From positions 400,125 to 464,124 of the forward strand of contig NZ_JAANNP010000002.1 in the NCBI RefSeq assembly GCF_011250635.1: a DNA stretch of 64,000 nt, written 5' to 3'. Made by a program: the position numbers and the translations under genes. Position 1 is the stretch's first letter, and the number at the start of each line of letters is the position of its first letter. The stretch is from Motilibacter deserti. GTDB taxonomy: Bacteria > Actinomycetota > Actinomycetes > Motilibacterales > Motilibacteraceae. Under the pieces are notes generated by a model that was not told the origin of the DNA, ran no database searches, and saw nothing but the letters and a program-made list of their open reading frames with translations. Of the stretch, positions 35,112-44,565 are shown piece after piece.

Positions 35112-35698
35112 GCGTTCCCAGAACCGCCGTTCTCGTCCTGCTTGGAGCCGAGGACGCCGGGGAGCTGCTCACCCTGCAGCGGGCCGCGTTCGTCACCGAG
35201 GCGCAGGCGTAATCCAACCCCCACATCAACCCGTTGACCGAGCCGCTCGCGGCCGTGACCGCCGCGGTCGAGGACCCGGCCGTGGTCGTGTTCGGGCTGC
35301 GCGGGCCCGGCGGCCGGCTGCTCGCGGCCGCGCGGCTGCGGCTCGACGGTGCCGTCGCGCACCTCGGCCGGCTCGTCGTCGCGCCCGACCTGCAGGGGCA
35401 GGGGCTGGGCGGGGCGCTCCTCGCCGCGGCCGAGGACGTCGCGCCGCCCGCCGTCCGCGAGGTCCGGCTCTTCACCGGCGCGCGGAGCGAGGCGAACCTC
35501 CGGCTCTACCGGCGCCACGGCTACGTCGACGCGCCCGCCGGCACCGAGCCCGTCGCCCTGGACGGTGTCGTGTTCACGCACCTCGTGAAGGCGATCGGCC
35601 CTCGGCTGTGCGACGATTCCGCCGCCGGGGGCAGCGCCGGTCCGCCCGCGCCACGCGCGTCCGGAGCTGACCCGACGAGAGGCTGGAAGGAGCCGTGA
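35108..35698 (+). pseudogene. GNAT acetyltransferase gene interrupted by an in-frame TAA
   Basis: The ATG overlaps rsmD (ATGA) and the frame reads MSVPRTAVLVLLGAEDAG...AFVTEAQA, then TAA at 35210-35212. The same frame continues without shift through NPHINPLTEPLAAV to the acetyl-CoA motif APDLQGQGLGGALLAAAE and on to the coaD overlap at 35698. The junction matches the usual GNAT consensus EAQAY, so one change (TAC or TAT to TAA) explains it. A 34-residue fragment and a possible re-start at TTG 35234 would be made. Could be a real pseudogene, a sequencing error, or rarely readthrough. Confidence 0.75.
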
Positions 35699-36198
35699 GC
35701 CGGTCCGTGCGCCGATGCGTGTGCCCGGGGTCCTTCGACCCCGTGACCAACGGGCACCTCGACGTCATCGAACGGGCTTCGCGGCTCTACGACGAGGTCA
35801 CCGTCGGGGTCCTCGTCAACGCGAGCAAGAAGGGGCTGTTCGAGCTCGACGAGCGGATCGAGATGCTCCGCGAGGTCGTCGCCCGCCTCGGCAACGTCCA
35901 GGTGACCTCCTTCCACGGCCTGCTCGTCGACTTCTGCCGCGAGCGTGACATCCCCGTCGTCGTGAAGGGCCTGCGCGCGGTGAGCGACTTCGACTACGAG
36001 CTGCAGATGGCCCAGATGAACCACCGCCTGTCCGGGCTCGAGACGGTCTTCGTCGCCACCAACCCCGAGTACTCCTACCTCTCCTCCAGCCTGGTCAAGG
36101 AGGTCGCCACCTACGGTGGTGACGTGTCCGGGCTCGTGCCCGACCTGGTCCTGCAGCGGCTCGGGGGACGGCTGCAGGCCGGCGGACGGCGGCCCTGA
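35695..36198 (+). CDS. coaD: Phosphopantetheine adenylyltransferase
   Basis: Adenylylates 4'-phosphopantetheine in CoA synthesis. 167 residues. Visible: CPGSFDPVTNGHLDVIERA (nucleotidyltransferase TxGH-type), VVVKGLRAVSDFDYELQMAQMN and YSYLSSSLVKEVA. GTG start overlapping the end of the GNAT gene (GTGA). Confidence 0.97.
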   Translation: MSRSVRRCVCPGSFDPVTNGHLDVIERASRLYDEVTVGVLVNASKKGLFELDERIEMLREVVARLGNVQVTSFHGLLVDFCRERDIPVVVKGLRAVSDFDYELQMAQMNHRLSGLETVFVATNPEYSYLSSSLVKEVATYGGDVSGLVPDLVLQRLGGRLQAGGRRP

Positions 36199-36271
36199 CC
36201 CGCCTGCGCCGCCCAGGCCCTCGCGGGCCGCAACAGTGCCGACCGTCGGCGCGCCGACGAAAGGAGAGCCC

Positions 36272-37036
36272 GTGGACGTGACGAGCAAGCTCGACGAGCT
36301 CACCGGCCTGGTGTCCGAGGCGCGCTCGATGCCGATGTCCGCGTCCTGCATCGTCAACCGCGGCGAGGTCCTGGCGCTGCTCGACGAGATGCGCGAGCTG
36401 CTGCCGGAGGAGCTGCACCACGCCGAGGCCGTCCTCGAGGACCGCGACGCGGTCGTCGACGACGGCCGGCGCCAGGCCGCCCAGGTGCTCGAGGAGGCGT
36501 ACGCCGAGCGCGAGCGGCTGGTGGGCCAGGAGGAGGTCGTCGCCGAGGCGCACCGGCAGGCCCGCGCGATCGTCGCCGAGGCCGAGGAGCTGGCCGCGCG
36601 GATGCGCCGCGAGACCGACGACTACGTCGATGCCAAGCTGGCCAACTTCGAGGTCGTGCTCACGAAGACGCTCGCGGCCGTGAGCCGGGGGCGCGACAAG
36701 CTGCGCGGGCGCTCGGACCTCGCCGACATCGCCGAGCGCGGCCGCGACGCGGCGCGCCCGGGGGAGGCGGGCGAGGCGTACGACGAGCGGCGCCCGGGGG
36801 AGCGGCCGTACGCGGAGGAGCCGTACGCCGAGCAGCCCTACCCCGAGCAGCCGTACGACGAGCAGCCGTACGACGAGCAGGGCGGCGCGGCCCGCACGGA
36901 CGTCCCCGAGGGGCCGTACGCCGAGCAGCCCTACGACGAGCAGCCCTACGACGAGAGCGCGGGCGACGAGCAGCCGCGGCCGGGCGACGACGAGGGCGGC
37001 CAGCGGCGGCTCGGGTACGGGCCGCCGCGCTGGTAG
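36272..37036 (+). CDS. sepIVA: SepIVA-like DivIVA-type coiled-coil septation protein
   Basis: 254 residues. Residues about 1-170 are a charged coiled coil (DVTSKLDELTGLVSEARSM, then AEAHRQARAIVAEAEELAARMRRE), often misannotated as ATP synthase subunit b. Its place just before DUF177-rpmF-rnc-mutM-smc equals that of mycobacterial SepIVA (Rv2927c), a DivIVA-domain factor in septation. The C-terminal third is low complexity with repeated PYDEQ/PYAEQ pentapeptides, which I do not expect in mycobacterial homologues. GTG with AAGGAGA. Confidence 0.8.
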   Translation: MDVTSKLDELTGLVSEARSMPMSASCIVNRGEVLALLDEMRELLPEELHHAEAVLEDRDAVVDDGRRQAAQVLEEAYAERERLVGQEEVVAEAHRQARAIVAEAEELAARMRRETDDYVDAKLANFEVVLTKTLAAVSRGRDKLRGRSDLADIAERGRDAARPGEAGEAYDERRPGERPYAEEPYAEQPYPEQPYDEQPYDEQGGAARTDVPEGPYAEQPYDEQPYDESAGDEQPRPGDDEGGQRRLGYGPPRW

Positions 37037-37178
37037 CCGGGCGCCGGCGGGTCGGCACGGGACAGCGGGTCGTTCGGGGCCGCCGGGTCGCAGCGCGCTG
37101 AGCGGCCGGCAGGGGTCGGGCATGTCGGCGGCCTGCCGGCCGAGTCCGCGCAGGCCCGGCCGTCCCGTCCCGGTCCGG

Positions 37179-37184
37179 TAGGCT
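37179..37184 (+). promoter_or_regulatory. Candidate -10 box of the DUF177-rpmF-rnc-mutM operon
   Basis: TAGGCT lies 112 bp before the DUF177 start in the 260-bp gap after sepIVA. No clear -35 box. Confidence 0.35.
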
Positions 37185-37296
37185 TGTCCATCGGCCTGCC
37201 GCACTGCCCTGCCGTGCGGCGCGCCGCTGCGACACCGGGCTGGGGCGCACCCCCAGCCGCAAAACCGAGACATCCGCTCACTCCGCCGGAAGAGAC

Positions 37297-37977
37297 GTGA
37301 CCCGCTCCCAGCCCACCGCGCCCCGCCTCGACGCGCGCGGCCCGTTCGTGCTCGACACGCGCGAGCTCGGCCGCCGTCCCGGGTCGATGCGCCGTGTCAC
37401 GCGCACCGTCGCCGCGCCGGAGGGGCTCGGCATCGACGTGCTGAGCGTGCCCGTCGGGTCCGAGCTCGAGCTCGACCTCCGGCTCGAGGCGGTCATGGAG
37501 GGCGTCCTCGTCTCCGGGTCCGCGCACGCCGCCCTCGCCGGCGAGTGCGTGCGCTGCCTCGAGCCGCTCGAGCAGGACATCGAGGTGGACGTCCAGGAGC
37601 TGTTCGCCTACCCCGAGTCCTCCTCCGCCGAGGCCGACGAGGACGAAGTGCGGCTGCTCGAGGGCGACCTGCTCGACGTCGAGCCGGTCGTGCGCGACGC
37701 GATCGTGCTCGCCCTGCCGCTGCAGCCGGTGTGCTCGGAGGACTGCCCTGGGCTGTGCTCGGAGTGCGGGGCCCGCCTCGCCGACGAGCCGGGCCACGGC
37801 CACGACGTCGTCGACGCGCGCTGGGCCGCGCTCGGCGGGCTGCTCGACGCCGACGGCTCGGAGCAGGACGGCCCGGAGCAGGACGTCCCGAGCGGCCCGA
37901 GCGGCAGGGACGTCCCGGCCGGCTCCGGCACCCCAGACCAGGACGGCTCGCACGGCGGGCCGGCCGAACGGCGCTAG
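37297..37977 (+). CDS. YceD/DUF177 family protein
   Basis: 226 residues. The core has CVRCL near residue 87 and the C-terminal cysteine cluster CSEDCPGLCSECG, a likely zinc site. Homologues are always next to rpmF and are linked to 23S rRNA accumulation or large-subunit assembly in other species. The last 45 residues are low complexity (Asp/Gly/Ser/Pro) and probably disordered. GTG with GGAAGAG. Confidence 0.93.
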   Translation: MTRSQPTAPRLDARGPFVLDTRELGRRPGSMRRVTRTVAAPEGLGIDVLSVPVGSELELDLRLEAVMEGVLVSGSAHAALAGECVRCLEPLEQDIEVDVQELFAYPESSSAEADEDEVRLLEGDLLDVEPVVRDAIVLALPLQPVCSEDCPGLCSECGARLADEPGHGHDVVDARWAALGGLLDADGSEQDGPEQDVPSGPSGRDVPAGSGTPDQDGSHGGPAERR

Positions 37978-38069
37978 CGCCGACCGCACCACCTCCACCG
38001 ATCGGCAATAATGCTGGTCGGCGACCACGCAAGTGGCAAGCCCCGTACCGCAGGACCGAGGAGTAGATC

Positions 38070-38243
38070 GTGGCCGTCCCGAAGCGCCGGATGTCGCGCA
38101 GCAACACCCGTTCCCGGCGCGCGCAGTGGAAGGCGGCGCCGATCACGCTCGCCACGTGCGACCGCTGCCGCTCGCCGCACCTGCCGCACACGGCGTGCCC
38201 GACCTGCGGCACGTACGCCCGTCGGCCCGTCCTCGACGTCTGA
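38070..38243 (+). CDS. rpmF: 50S ribosomal protein L32
   Basis: 57 residues: [20 protein letters not shown] at the N-terminus and two CxxC pairs (CDRC, CPTC), the zinc-binding form. GTG start with GAGGAG just upstream. It lies between DUF177 and rnc, the usual place. Confidence 0.95.
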   Translation: MAVPKRRMSRSNTRSRRAQWKAAPITLATCDRCRSPHLPHTACPTCGTYARRPVLDV

Positions 38244-38254
38244 GCCGCTCTCCC

Positions 38255-39046
38255 GTGTCGGCACCGAGGCCGGTGCCGGACCCCTCGGCGCTCGCCCAGC
38301 GCCTCGGTGTCGCCTACGACCCCGAGGTGCTGGAGCGGGCGCTGACGCACCGGTCCTACGCCTACGAGAACGGCGGGCTGCCGACCAACGAGCGGCTCGA
38401 GTTCCTCGGCGACGCGGTGCTGGGGCTCGTCGTCACCGACACGCTCTACCGCGCGCACCCCGACCTGCCTGAGGGGCAGCTGGCCAAGCTGCGCGCCGCG
38501 GTCGTCAACATGCGCGCGCTCGCCGACGTCGGCCGCCGGCTGGACGTCGGCCCGCACCTGCGCCTCGGCCGCGGTGAGGAGGCCACCGGCGGGCGCGACA
38601 AGTCCTCGATCCTGGCCGACACCGTCGAGGCGCTCATCGGCGCGGCCTACATCTGCTGCGGGCTGGACGAGGCGACCGCCCTCGTGCACCGCCTCGTGGA
38701 CCCGCTCATCGAGCAGGCCGCCGTGCTCGGCGCGGGCCTGGACTGGAAGACCTCCCTGCAGGAGCTGTCCGCCAGCCAGGGGCTGGGGGCGCCGGAGTAC
38801 GTCATCACCGACACCGGGCCCGACCACTCCAAGACCTTCCGCGCCGTCGTCCGGCTCGCGGGGCAGGAGCGCGGCGAGGGGATCGGCCGCAGCAAGAAGG
38901 AGGCCGAGCAGGAGGCCGCCGCGGCCGCCTGGGCCGCGCTGCGTACGCCGTCCGCGCCCCACGGCTCGAACGGCGGCCCAGTCGGCGGCCCCGTCGGCGG
39001 CTCCCTCGGGACGGCCTCCGACGCCCCGGCTGCGCCCGCGTCCTGA
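38255..39046 (+). CDS. rnc: Ribonuclease III
   Basis: Cuts double-stranded RNA in rRNA and mRNA processing. 263 residues. RNase III signature [18 protein letters not shown], second catalytic patch [16 protein letters not shown], and a C-terminal dsRNA-binding domain ([16 protein letters not shown]...[14 protein letters not shown]). The tail after it is Gly/Ser/Ala-rich. GTG at 38255, 11 bp after rpmF. Confidence 0.96.
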   Translation: MSAPRPVPDPSALAQRLGVAYDPEVLERALTHRSYAYENGGLPTNERLEFLGDAVLGLVVTDTLYRAHPDLPEGQLAKLRAAVVNMRALADVGRRLDVGPHLRLGRGEEATGGRDKSSILADTVEALIGAAYICCGLDEATALVHRLVDPLIEQAAVLGAGLDWKTSLQELSASQGLGAPEYVITDTGPDHSKTFRAVVRLAGQERGEGIGRSKKEAEQEAAAAAWAALRTPSAPHGSNGGPVGGPVGGSLGTASDAPAAPAS

Positions 39047-39062
39047 CGCCGCTCCCGCCCGC

Positions 39063-39941
39063 ATGCCCGAGCTGCCCGAGGTCGAGGTCGTACGCCGCGG
39101 CCTTGCCGCCCACGTCGCCGGCCGGACCGTGCGCGAGGCCGCGGTGCTGCACCCGCGGGCCGTGCGCCGGCACGCGGCCGGGCCGCAGGACTTCGCCGAC
39201 CGCCTCGTCGGGGCGCGGCTCGCCGAGCCGCAGCGGCGCGGGAAGTTCCTCTGGGTGCCGCTCGAGCGCCCCGACGACGGGCCGCCGGCCGACGAGGCCC
39301 TGGTCGCCCACCTCGGGATGAGCGGGCAGCTGCTCGTCCAGCCCGAGGACGCTCCCGCCGAGACCCACCTGCGGGCGCGCGTGCGGTTCGCCGACGGCGG
39401 CCCCGAGCTGCGCTTCGTCGACCAACGGACTTTCGGCGGGCTCGCCGTCGACCCGCTCACCGCCGACGCCGTGCCCGCCCCGGTCGCCCACATCGCCCGC
39501 GACCCGCTGGACCCCGCCTTCGACGACGCCGCGTTCGTCGCGGGGCTGCGCCGCCGGCGTACGGGCCTCAAGCGGGCCCTGCTGGACCAGACGCTGGTCT
39601 CCGGCATCGGCAACATCTACGCCGACGAGGCGCTCTGGGCCGCCCGCCTGCACTACGCCCGTCCGACCGAGACGACCACGCGCCGAGAGGCCGCCACCCT
39701 GCTGGCCGCCGTCCGGGACGTCATGGCCGCCGCGCTCGAGCAGGGCGGGACGTCGTTCGACGCGCTCTACGTCAACGTCAACGGCGAGAGCGGCTACTTC
39801 GACCGCTCGCTGCACGCCTACGGCCAGGCCGGCCGCGCCTGCGCCCGGTGCGGGACGTTGATCCGGCGCGACGCCTTCATGGGCCGGTCGTCCTTCAGCT
39901 GCCCCGCGTGCCAGCGCGTCCCGCGCCGGCCGCACTGGTGA
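39063..39941 (+). CDS. mutM: Formamidopyrimidine-DNA glycosylase
   Basis: Removes 8-oxoguanine and Fapy lesions. 292 residues. Catalytic Pro2-Glu3 in [25 protein letters not shown] segment, helix-two-turn-helix [17 protein letters not shown], and a C-terminal zinc finger CARCG...CPACQ. ATG 17 bp after rnc. Confidence 0.97.
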   Translation: MPELPEVEVVRRGLAAHVAGRTVREAAVLHPRAVRRHAAGPQDFADRLVGARLAEPQRRGKFLWVPLERPDDGPPADEALVAHLGMSGQLLVQPEDAPAETHLRARVRFADGGPELRFVDQRTFGGLAVDPLTADAVPAPVAHIARDPLDPAFDDAAFVAGLRRRRTGLKRALLDQTLVSGIGNIYADEALWAARLHYARPTETTTRREAATLLAAVRDVMAAALEQGGTSFDALYVNVNGESGYFDRSLHAYGQAGRACARCGTLIRRDAFMGRSSFSCPACQRVPRRPHW

Positions 39942-40216
39942 CGCCGGGCGGCACGCCGCGACGCGGCCCCGGCATGCCCCGTCCCCGCGCGTCGCGGCTC
40001 CGTCGCGTGGGCCGGGCCGGCGGGCGGGGCTTGCTTCCTCGACCCCGTGAGTGAAAATCGTCACGCAAGCGTGACCTCCCGTTGACTGGGGTAGGAGGCG
40101 GTGAGACGCTTGAAGCCCGCCCAGAAGCGCGCGAGCTCGTTCGCGCGCCTGGAGCCGGACGCGAGGATCTGTCGAAGATTCGTGCGGACCATCTGTGCGA
40201 AGCGTGGAGGACCGGT
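39942..40216. other. Gap with operator-like palindrome and -35-like box
   Basis: A perfect palindrome GTCACGCAAGCGTGAC at 40060-40075 lies 6 bp before TTGACT (40082-40087), a good -35 box; -10 candidates 16-18 bp further on are weak. The palindrome could be a regulator site for the coiled-coil gene at 40217. A reading frame from GTG 40101 exists but is not supported. Confidence 0.5.
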
Positions 40217-40438
40217 ATGGCGAAGGCGCTCTTCGGGCACGTGGGCGGCCCCGACGCCCGCATCCTCGGCGAGGTGCGCCAGCTGCGCGAGCGCGTACGC
40301 GACCTCGAGTCGCAGGTGCTCCGGCTGCAGAACGAGAAGGACGCCCTGGCCGAGATGATCGAGCAGGGTGCACTGCTGGCACCCTCGACGGGGCTCGAGT
40401 CCCTCGAGTCGGCGGAGAAGGAGCCGGCACTGGCCTAG
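40217..40438 (+). CDS. Small coiled-coil protein upstream of smc
   Basis: 73 residues beginning MAKALFGHVGGPDARIL, with a heptad-like stretch LGEVRQLRERVRDLESQVLR. I recognise this as a conserved small actinobacterial protein of unknown role encoded near smc/mutM. ATG with GGAGG 7 nt upstream. No membrane segment or cysteine. Confidence 0.82.
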   Translation: MAKALFGHVGGPDARILGEVRQLRERVRDLESQVLRLQNEKDALAEMIEQGALLAPSTGLESLESAEKEPALA

Positions 40439-40585
40439 CGCCTGTCGTACGCCCCGAGCCGGTCGCGCGTCGCGCGGCTGGCTCGTTGCGTTTCCCGGGC
40501 TGTTCGTTCTGCCGGACCGTTCGGTCTGGTCGAGAGCCCGTCCACAGCCGGGGCGCGCTGCGCGCTCCCGGGCGCCTGCGTCGGC

Positions 40586-40591
40586 TAGCGT
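40586..40591 (+). promoter_or_regulatory. Candidate -10 box of smc
   Basis: TAGCGT lies 40 bp before the smc GTG, which also has a GAGGAGG ribosome site. Confidence 0.35.
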
Positions 40592-40631
40592 CGTTGCCGC
40601 TCGACCACGGCTCTGCGAGGAGGCTCGCCCG

Positions 40632-43600
40632 GTGCATCTCAAGAGCCTGACGCTGAAGGGCTTCAAGTCCTTCGCGTCGGCCACCACCCTGCGCTTCGAG
40701 CCGGGCATCACCGCGGTCGTCGGGCCGAACGGGTCCGGCAAGTCCAACGTGGTGGACGCGCTCGCGTGGGTGATGGGGGAGCAGGGGGCCAAGAGCCTGC
40801 GCGGCGGGAAGATGGAGGACGTCATCTTCGCCGGCACCTCCGGCCGCGCCCCGCTCGGCCGCGCCGAGGTCAGCCTGACGATCGACAACACCGACGGCGC
40901 GCTGCCGATCGACTACACCGAGGTCACCATCACGCGGACCCTGTTCCGCAACGGCGGGTCCGAGTACGCGATCAACGGCTCCGGCTGCCGCCTGCTGGAC
41001 GTGCAGGAGCTGCTCTCGGACTCCGGGATCGGCCGCGAGATGCACGTCATCGTCGGGCAGGGGCAGCTGGACGCGGTCCTGTCCGCCACGCCCGAGGACC
41101 GCCGGGGGTTCATCGAGGAGGCCGCAGGCGTCCTCAAGCACCGCAAGCGCAAGGAGAAGGCCCTCCGCAAGCTCGACGCGATGCAGGCCAATCTGGCGCG
41201 TGTGCAGGACCTCACGGCCGAGCTGCGCCGGCAGCTCAAGCCGCTGGGCCGGCAGGCGGAGGCGGCGCGCCGGGCCCAGGTCGTGCAGGCCGACGCCCGG
41301 GACGCCCGGCTCCGGCTGCTCGCCGACGACCTCGTGCAGGCGACGGCCCGGCTCGAGGCGGACGTCGCCGACGAGGAGGCGCTGGCCGAGCGGCGGGCGC
41401 AGGCCGAGCTCGCCCTGCAGCAGGCCCGGAGCCAGGAGGCCGAGCTCGAGGCTGCCATCGAGGCCGAGGCGCCGCAGCTCGCGCGGGTGCAGGAGGCGTG
41501 GTACGCGCTGTCCGCCGTCCGCGAGCGGCTGCGCGGCACCGCCGGGCTGGCCGCCGAGCGGCTGCGTCACCTCGCCGCCGAGCAGGACGAGCGCCCGGGG
41601 GAGGGCCGGGACCCCGATGAGATGGAGCGTCAGGCCGCCAGGGTGCGGGCCGACGAGAGCGAGCTGGCGGCCCGCGCTCAGCAGGAGGCCCAGCGGCTGG
41701 CCGAGGTCGTGAGCGGGCTGCGCGCGGCCGAGCAGGCGCTCGCCGCCGAGGAGAAGGCGCTGGCGGCGGCCGTCCGTGCCCGGGCCGACCGCCGCGAGGG
41801 GCTCGCCCGGCTCGCCGGCCAGCTCGCCGCGGCCCGGAGCAAGCTCGAGGCGGCCGAGGCGGAGACGGGGCGGCTGACAGCGGCGCGTGACGAGGCCGGC
41901 GCGCGCGCCGAGCAGGCGCGGGCGAGGTTCGCCGAGGTCGAGACCCAGGTCGCGGGGCTCGACGAGGGCGAGGAGGGGCTCGACGCCGCGCACGAGGAAG
42001 CCGAGGCGGTGCTCGTGGCGGCCGCCGAGCGGGTCGAGGCCCTGGTCGCCCAGGAGCGCGAGGCCGAGCGGGAGCGGTCGGCGCTCGCGGCCCGGCTGGA
42101 GGCGCTCTCGCTGAGCCTGGCCGCCAAGGACGGGGCCGTCGCGCTGCTCGGCGCGGACGGGGCGGCGCCGGCGGAGGGAGTGCTCGGGACCGCTGCCGCG
42201 ATGATCGAGGTACGCCCCGGCTACGAGGCGGCGATCGCCGCCGCGCTCGGGGCGGCCGCCGAGGCCGTCGTCGTCGAGGGGCTCGCCGGGGCCATCGGGG
42301 CGGTCGAGCGGCTGCGCGCCGACGACAGCGGCCGGGCAGGCCTGCTGGTGGCGGACACCGCGCCCGCCGACGGGACGGGCGGGCCGGCCCCGGTCGCAGC
42401 GGTGGACGCGGCAAGGCCCCTGGGCTCAGCGCCGGTGGGCGCGGCAGCGCTCGTGGACGTGCCGGAGCGGTTGCGCGGTGCTGTCGGCGCGCTCCTCGCC
42501 GACGTCGTGGTGGTCGACTCGCCGGCCGCCGCGGCCGCCGTCGTCGCCGAGCATCCGAGGGCCACCGCCGTGACGCGAGACGGCGACGTCTTCCGCGTCG
42601 GGCTGGTCACCGGCGGCTCGGCTGGTGCGCCGAGCCAGCTCGAGGTGCAGGCGGCGGTCGACGAGGCGGCCCGGCGGCTCGCCGAGGTGACGCACGACGG
42701 GGAGCGCCTGCGGTTCGCGTTGAGCGCGGCCCGCCAGGAGCGCTCCGCCGCCCAGGAGCAGGTCGACGCCGCCCTCGCTCGCCTGCACGAGTCCGACGCC
42801 CGGATGGCGGCCGTCGCCGAGGAGCTCGGCCAGCTCGGGAGCGCGGCCCGCGCCGCGGCGGCGGAGGCCGAGCGCCTCGGGCGCCAGCTGCAGGCGGCGC
42901 AGGAGCGGCTCGGCCCGGCCCGCGAGACCGTCGACCAGCTCGCCGAGCGCCTCGCCGCGGCCGAGTCCGCGCCCGACGAGGGCGAGCCGAGCCCGGAGGA
43001 GCGCGACCGCCTCCGTGAGCAGTGCGCGCTCGCGCGCCGCTCGGAGATGGAGGCCCGGCTCGCGGTGCGTACCGCCGAGGAGCGGGTCAAGGCGCTGTCC
43101 GGCCGGGCCGACGCGCTGGAGCGGGGCGCGCGCCAGGAGCGGCAGGCCCGCGCCCGTGCGGCCGCGCGCCGCGAGCAGCGCGAGCGCGAGGCGGTCGTCG
43201 CGACGGCCGTCCTCACCGGGGCCGAGACCGTCCTGGCGCACGTGGACGCCTCGATCGAGCAGGTGTCGTCCGAGCGGAACGCCGCTGAGCGGGCCCGCGC
43301 CGCGCGGGCGGAGGAGCTGAGCCGCGCCCGCGCCGCCGCCCGCGCCCTCGCGAAGGAGTTCGAGGACCTGGTCGACACGGCGCACCGCGACGAGGTGGCC
43401 CGGGCCGAGCAGCGGCTACGGGTCGAGCAGATGCGCCAGCGGGCGGTCGACGAGCTCGGGGTCGAGCCTGACGTGCTCGTCGAGGAGTTCGGCCCGCACA
43501 ACCCCGTCCCGCCGTCGCCGCCGGCTCCGGACGACCCGGAGCCCGAGGAGGAGCCGCAGCCCCGGGCGTACGTCCGGGCCGAGCAGGAGAAGCGCCTGCG

Positions 43601-44360
43601 CGCGGCCGAGCGCGGGCTGGCCCAGCTCGGCAAGGTCAACCCCCTGGCCCTGGAGGAGTTCGCCGCGCTCGAGGAGCGGCACCGCTTCCTCGTGACGCAG
43701 CTGGAGGACCTCAAGGCGACGCGGCGCGACCTGCTCGAGATCGTCCGCGAGGTCGACGACCGCGTGCAGGCGGTGTTCGCCGAGGCCTACGCCGACACCG
43801 CGCGCGAGTTCGAGGGTGTGTTCTCCCGGCTCTTCCCCGGCGGCGAGGGCCGGCTCGTGCTGACGGACCCCGACGACATGCTGACGACCGGGATCGAGGT
43901 CGAGGCACGGCCTCCCGGGAAGAAGGTCAAGCGGCTCTCGCTGCTGTCCGGCGGGGAGCGCTCGTTGACCGCCGTCGCGCTGCTCGTGGCCATCTTCAAG
44001 GCCCGCCCGAGCCCGTTCTACGTGATGGACGAGGTCGAGGCCGCGCTCGACGACACCAACCTCGGCCGGCTGCTCGTCATCCTCGAGGAGCTGCGGGCGG
44101 CGAGCCAGCTGATCATCATCACGCACCAGAAGCGGACGATGGAGATCGCCGACGCGCTGTACGGCGTCACGATGCGGGGTGACGGCGTGACCACGGTCAT
44201 CAGCCAGCGGCTGCGCGACGAGCCGGTGCGCCGAGGCGGCAGCGGCGGCAGCGGCGGGAGCGGCTCCAGGGGCGGCAGCGGGAGCGGCGGGAGCGCCGAG
44301 CAGGGGCGCGCAGAGGAGGGCCGCAGCGGGGACGAGGCTGTCGAGACCGTGCCGGCGTGA
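40632..44360 (+). CDS. smc: Chromosome segregation protein SMC
   Basis: Condensin ATPase with ScpAB. 1242 residues. N-terminal MHLKSLTLKGFKSFAS and Walker A VVGPNGSGKSNVVDAL; long coiled coil; hinge around residues 515-680; second coiled coil; ABC signature LSLLSGGERSLTAVALL and Walker B FYVMDEVEAALDD. A Pro-rich acidic break (PVPPSPPAPDDPEPEEEPQP) interrupts the second coil near residue 965, and the last 45 residues are a Gly/Ser repeat tail. GTG start with GAGGAGG. Confidence 0.97.
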   Translation: MHLKSLTLKGFKSFASATTLRFEPGITAVVGPNGSGKSNVVDALAWVMGEQGAKSLRGGKMEDVIFAGTSGRAPLGRAEVSLTIDNTDGALPIDYTEVTITRTLFRNGGSEYAINGSGCRLLDVQELLSDSGIGREMHVIVGQGQLDAVLSATPEDRRGFIEEAAGVLKHRKRKEKALRKLDAMQANLARVQDLTAELRRQLKPLGRQAEAARRAQVVQADARDARLRLLADDLVQATARLEADVADEEALAERRAQAELALQQARSQEAELEAAIEAEAPQLARVQEAWYALSAVRERLRGTAGLAAERLRHLAAEQDERPGEGRDPDEMERQAARVRADESELAARAQQEAQRLAEVVSGLRAAEQALAAEEKALAAAVRARADRREGLARLAGQLAAARSKLEAAEAETGRLTAARDEAGARAEQARARFAEVETQVAGLDEGEEGLDAAHEEAEAVLVAAAERVEALVAQEREAERERSALAARLEALSLSLAAKDGAVALLGADGAAPAEGVLGTAAAMIEVRPGYEAAIAAALGAAAEAVVVEGLAGAIGAVERLRADDSGRAGLLVADTAPADGTGGPAPVAAVDAARPLGSAPVGAAALVDVPERLRGAVGALLADVVVVDSPAAAAAVVAEHPRATAVTRDGDVFRVGLVTGGSAGAPSQLEVQAAVDEAARRLAEVTHDGERLRFALSAARQERSAAQEQVDAALARLHESDARMAAVAEELGQLGSAARAAAAEAERLGRQLQAAQERLGPARETVDQLAERLAAAESAPDEGEPSPEERDRLREQCALARRSEMEARLAVRTAEERVKALSGRADALERGARQERQARARAAARREQREREAVVATAVLTGAETVLAHVDASIEQVSSERNAAERARAARAEELSRARAAARALAKEFEDLVDTAHRDEVARAEQRLRVEQMRQRAVDELGVEPDVLVEEFGPHNPVPPSPPAPDDPEPEEEPQPRAYVRAEQEKRLRAAERGLAQLGKVNPLALEEFAALEERHRFLVTQLEDLKATRRDLLEIVREVDDRVQAVFAEAYADTAREFEGVFSRLFPGGEGRLVLTDPDDMLTTGIEVEARPPGKKVKRLSLLSGGERSLTAVALLVAIFKARPSPFYVMDEVEAALDDTNLGRLLVILEELRAASQLIIITHQKRTMEIADALYGVTMRGDGVTTVISQRLRDEPVRRGGSGGSGGSGSRGGSGSGGSAEQGRAEEGRSGDEAVETVPA

Positions 44361-44565
44361 CGTGCCGGGCGCAGGCCCGCGTGCCCTGGGCCGCCGTTGC
44401 ACGCGCGGCCGCGAAACCTCGGGCCGCCGTGGCGAGGCTCACGCCGAGCGGCCGGAACGCCGGCGCGGCCCCGGCGCGTCGCTTCACGCAGAGGCGCCGC
44501 CGACCCTTCTCATGGAACGGGCGGCGCGCTCGCCCGGCCCGCACCCCGCTAGCGATCGAGGAACG

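Noticed and set aside
40101..40358. Reading frame starting GTG after AGGAGG, upstream of the 73-residue coiled-coil gene
   Set aside because: The ribosome site is only 2 nt from the GTG and the frame overlaps the conserved coiled-coil gene in another frame.
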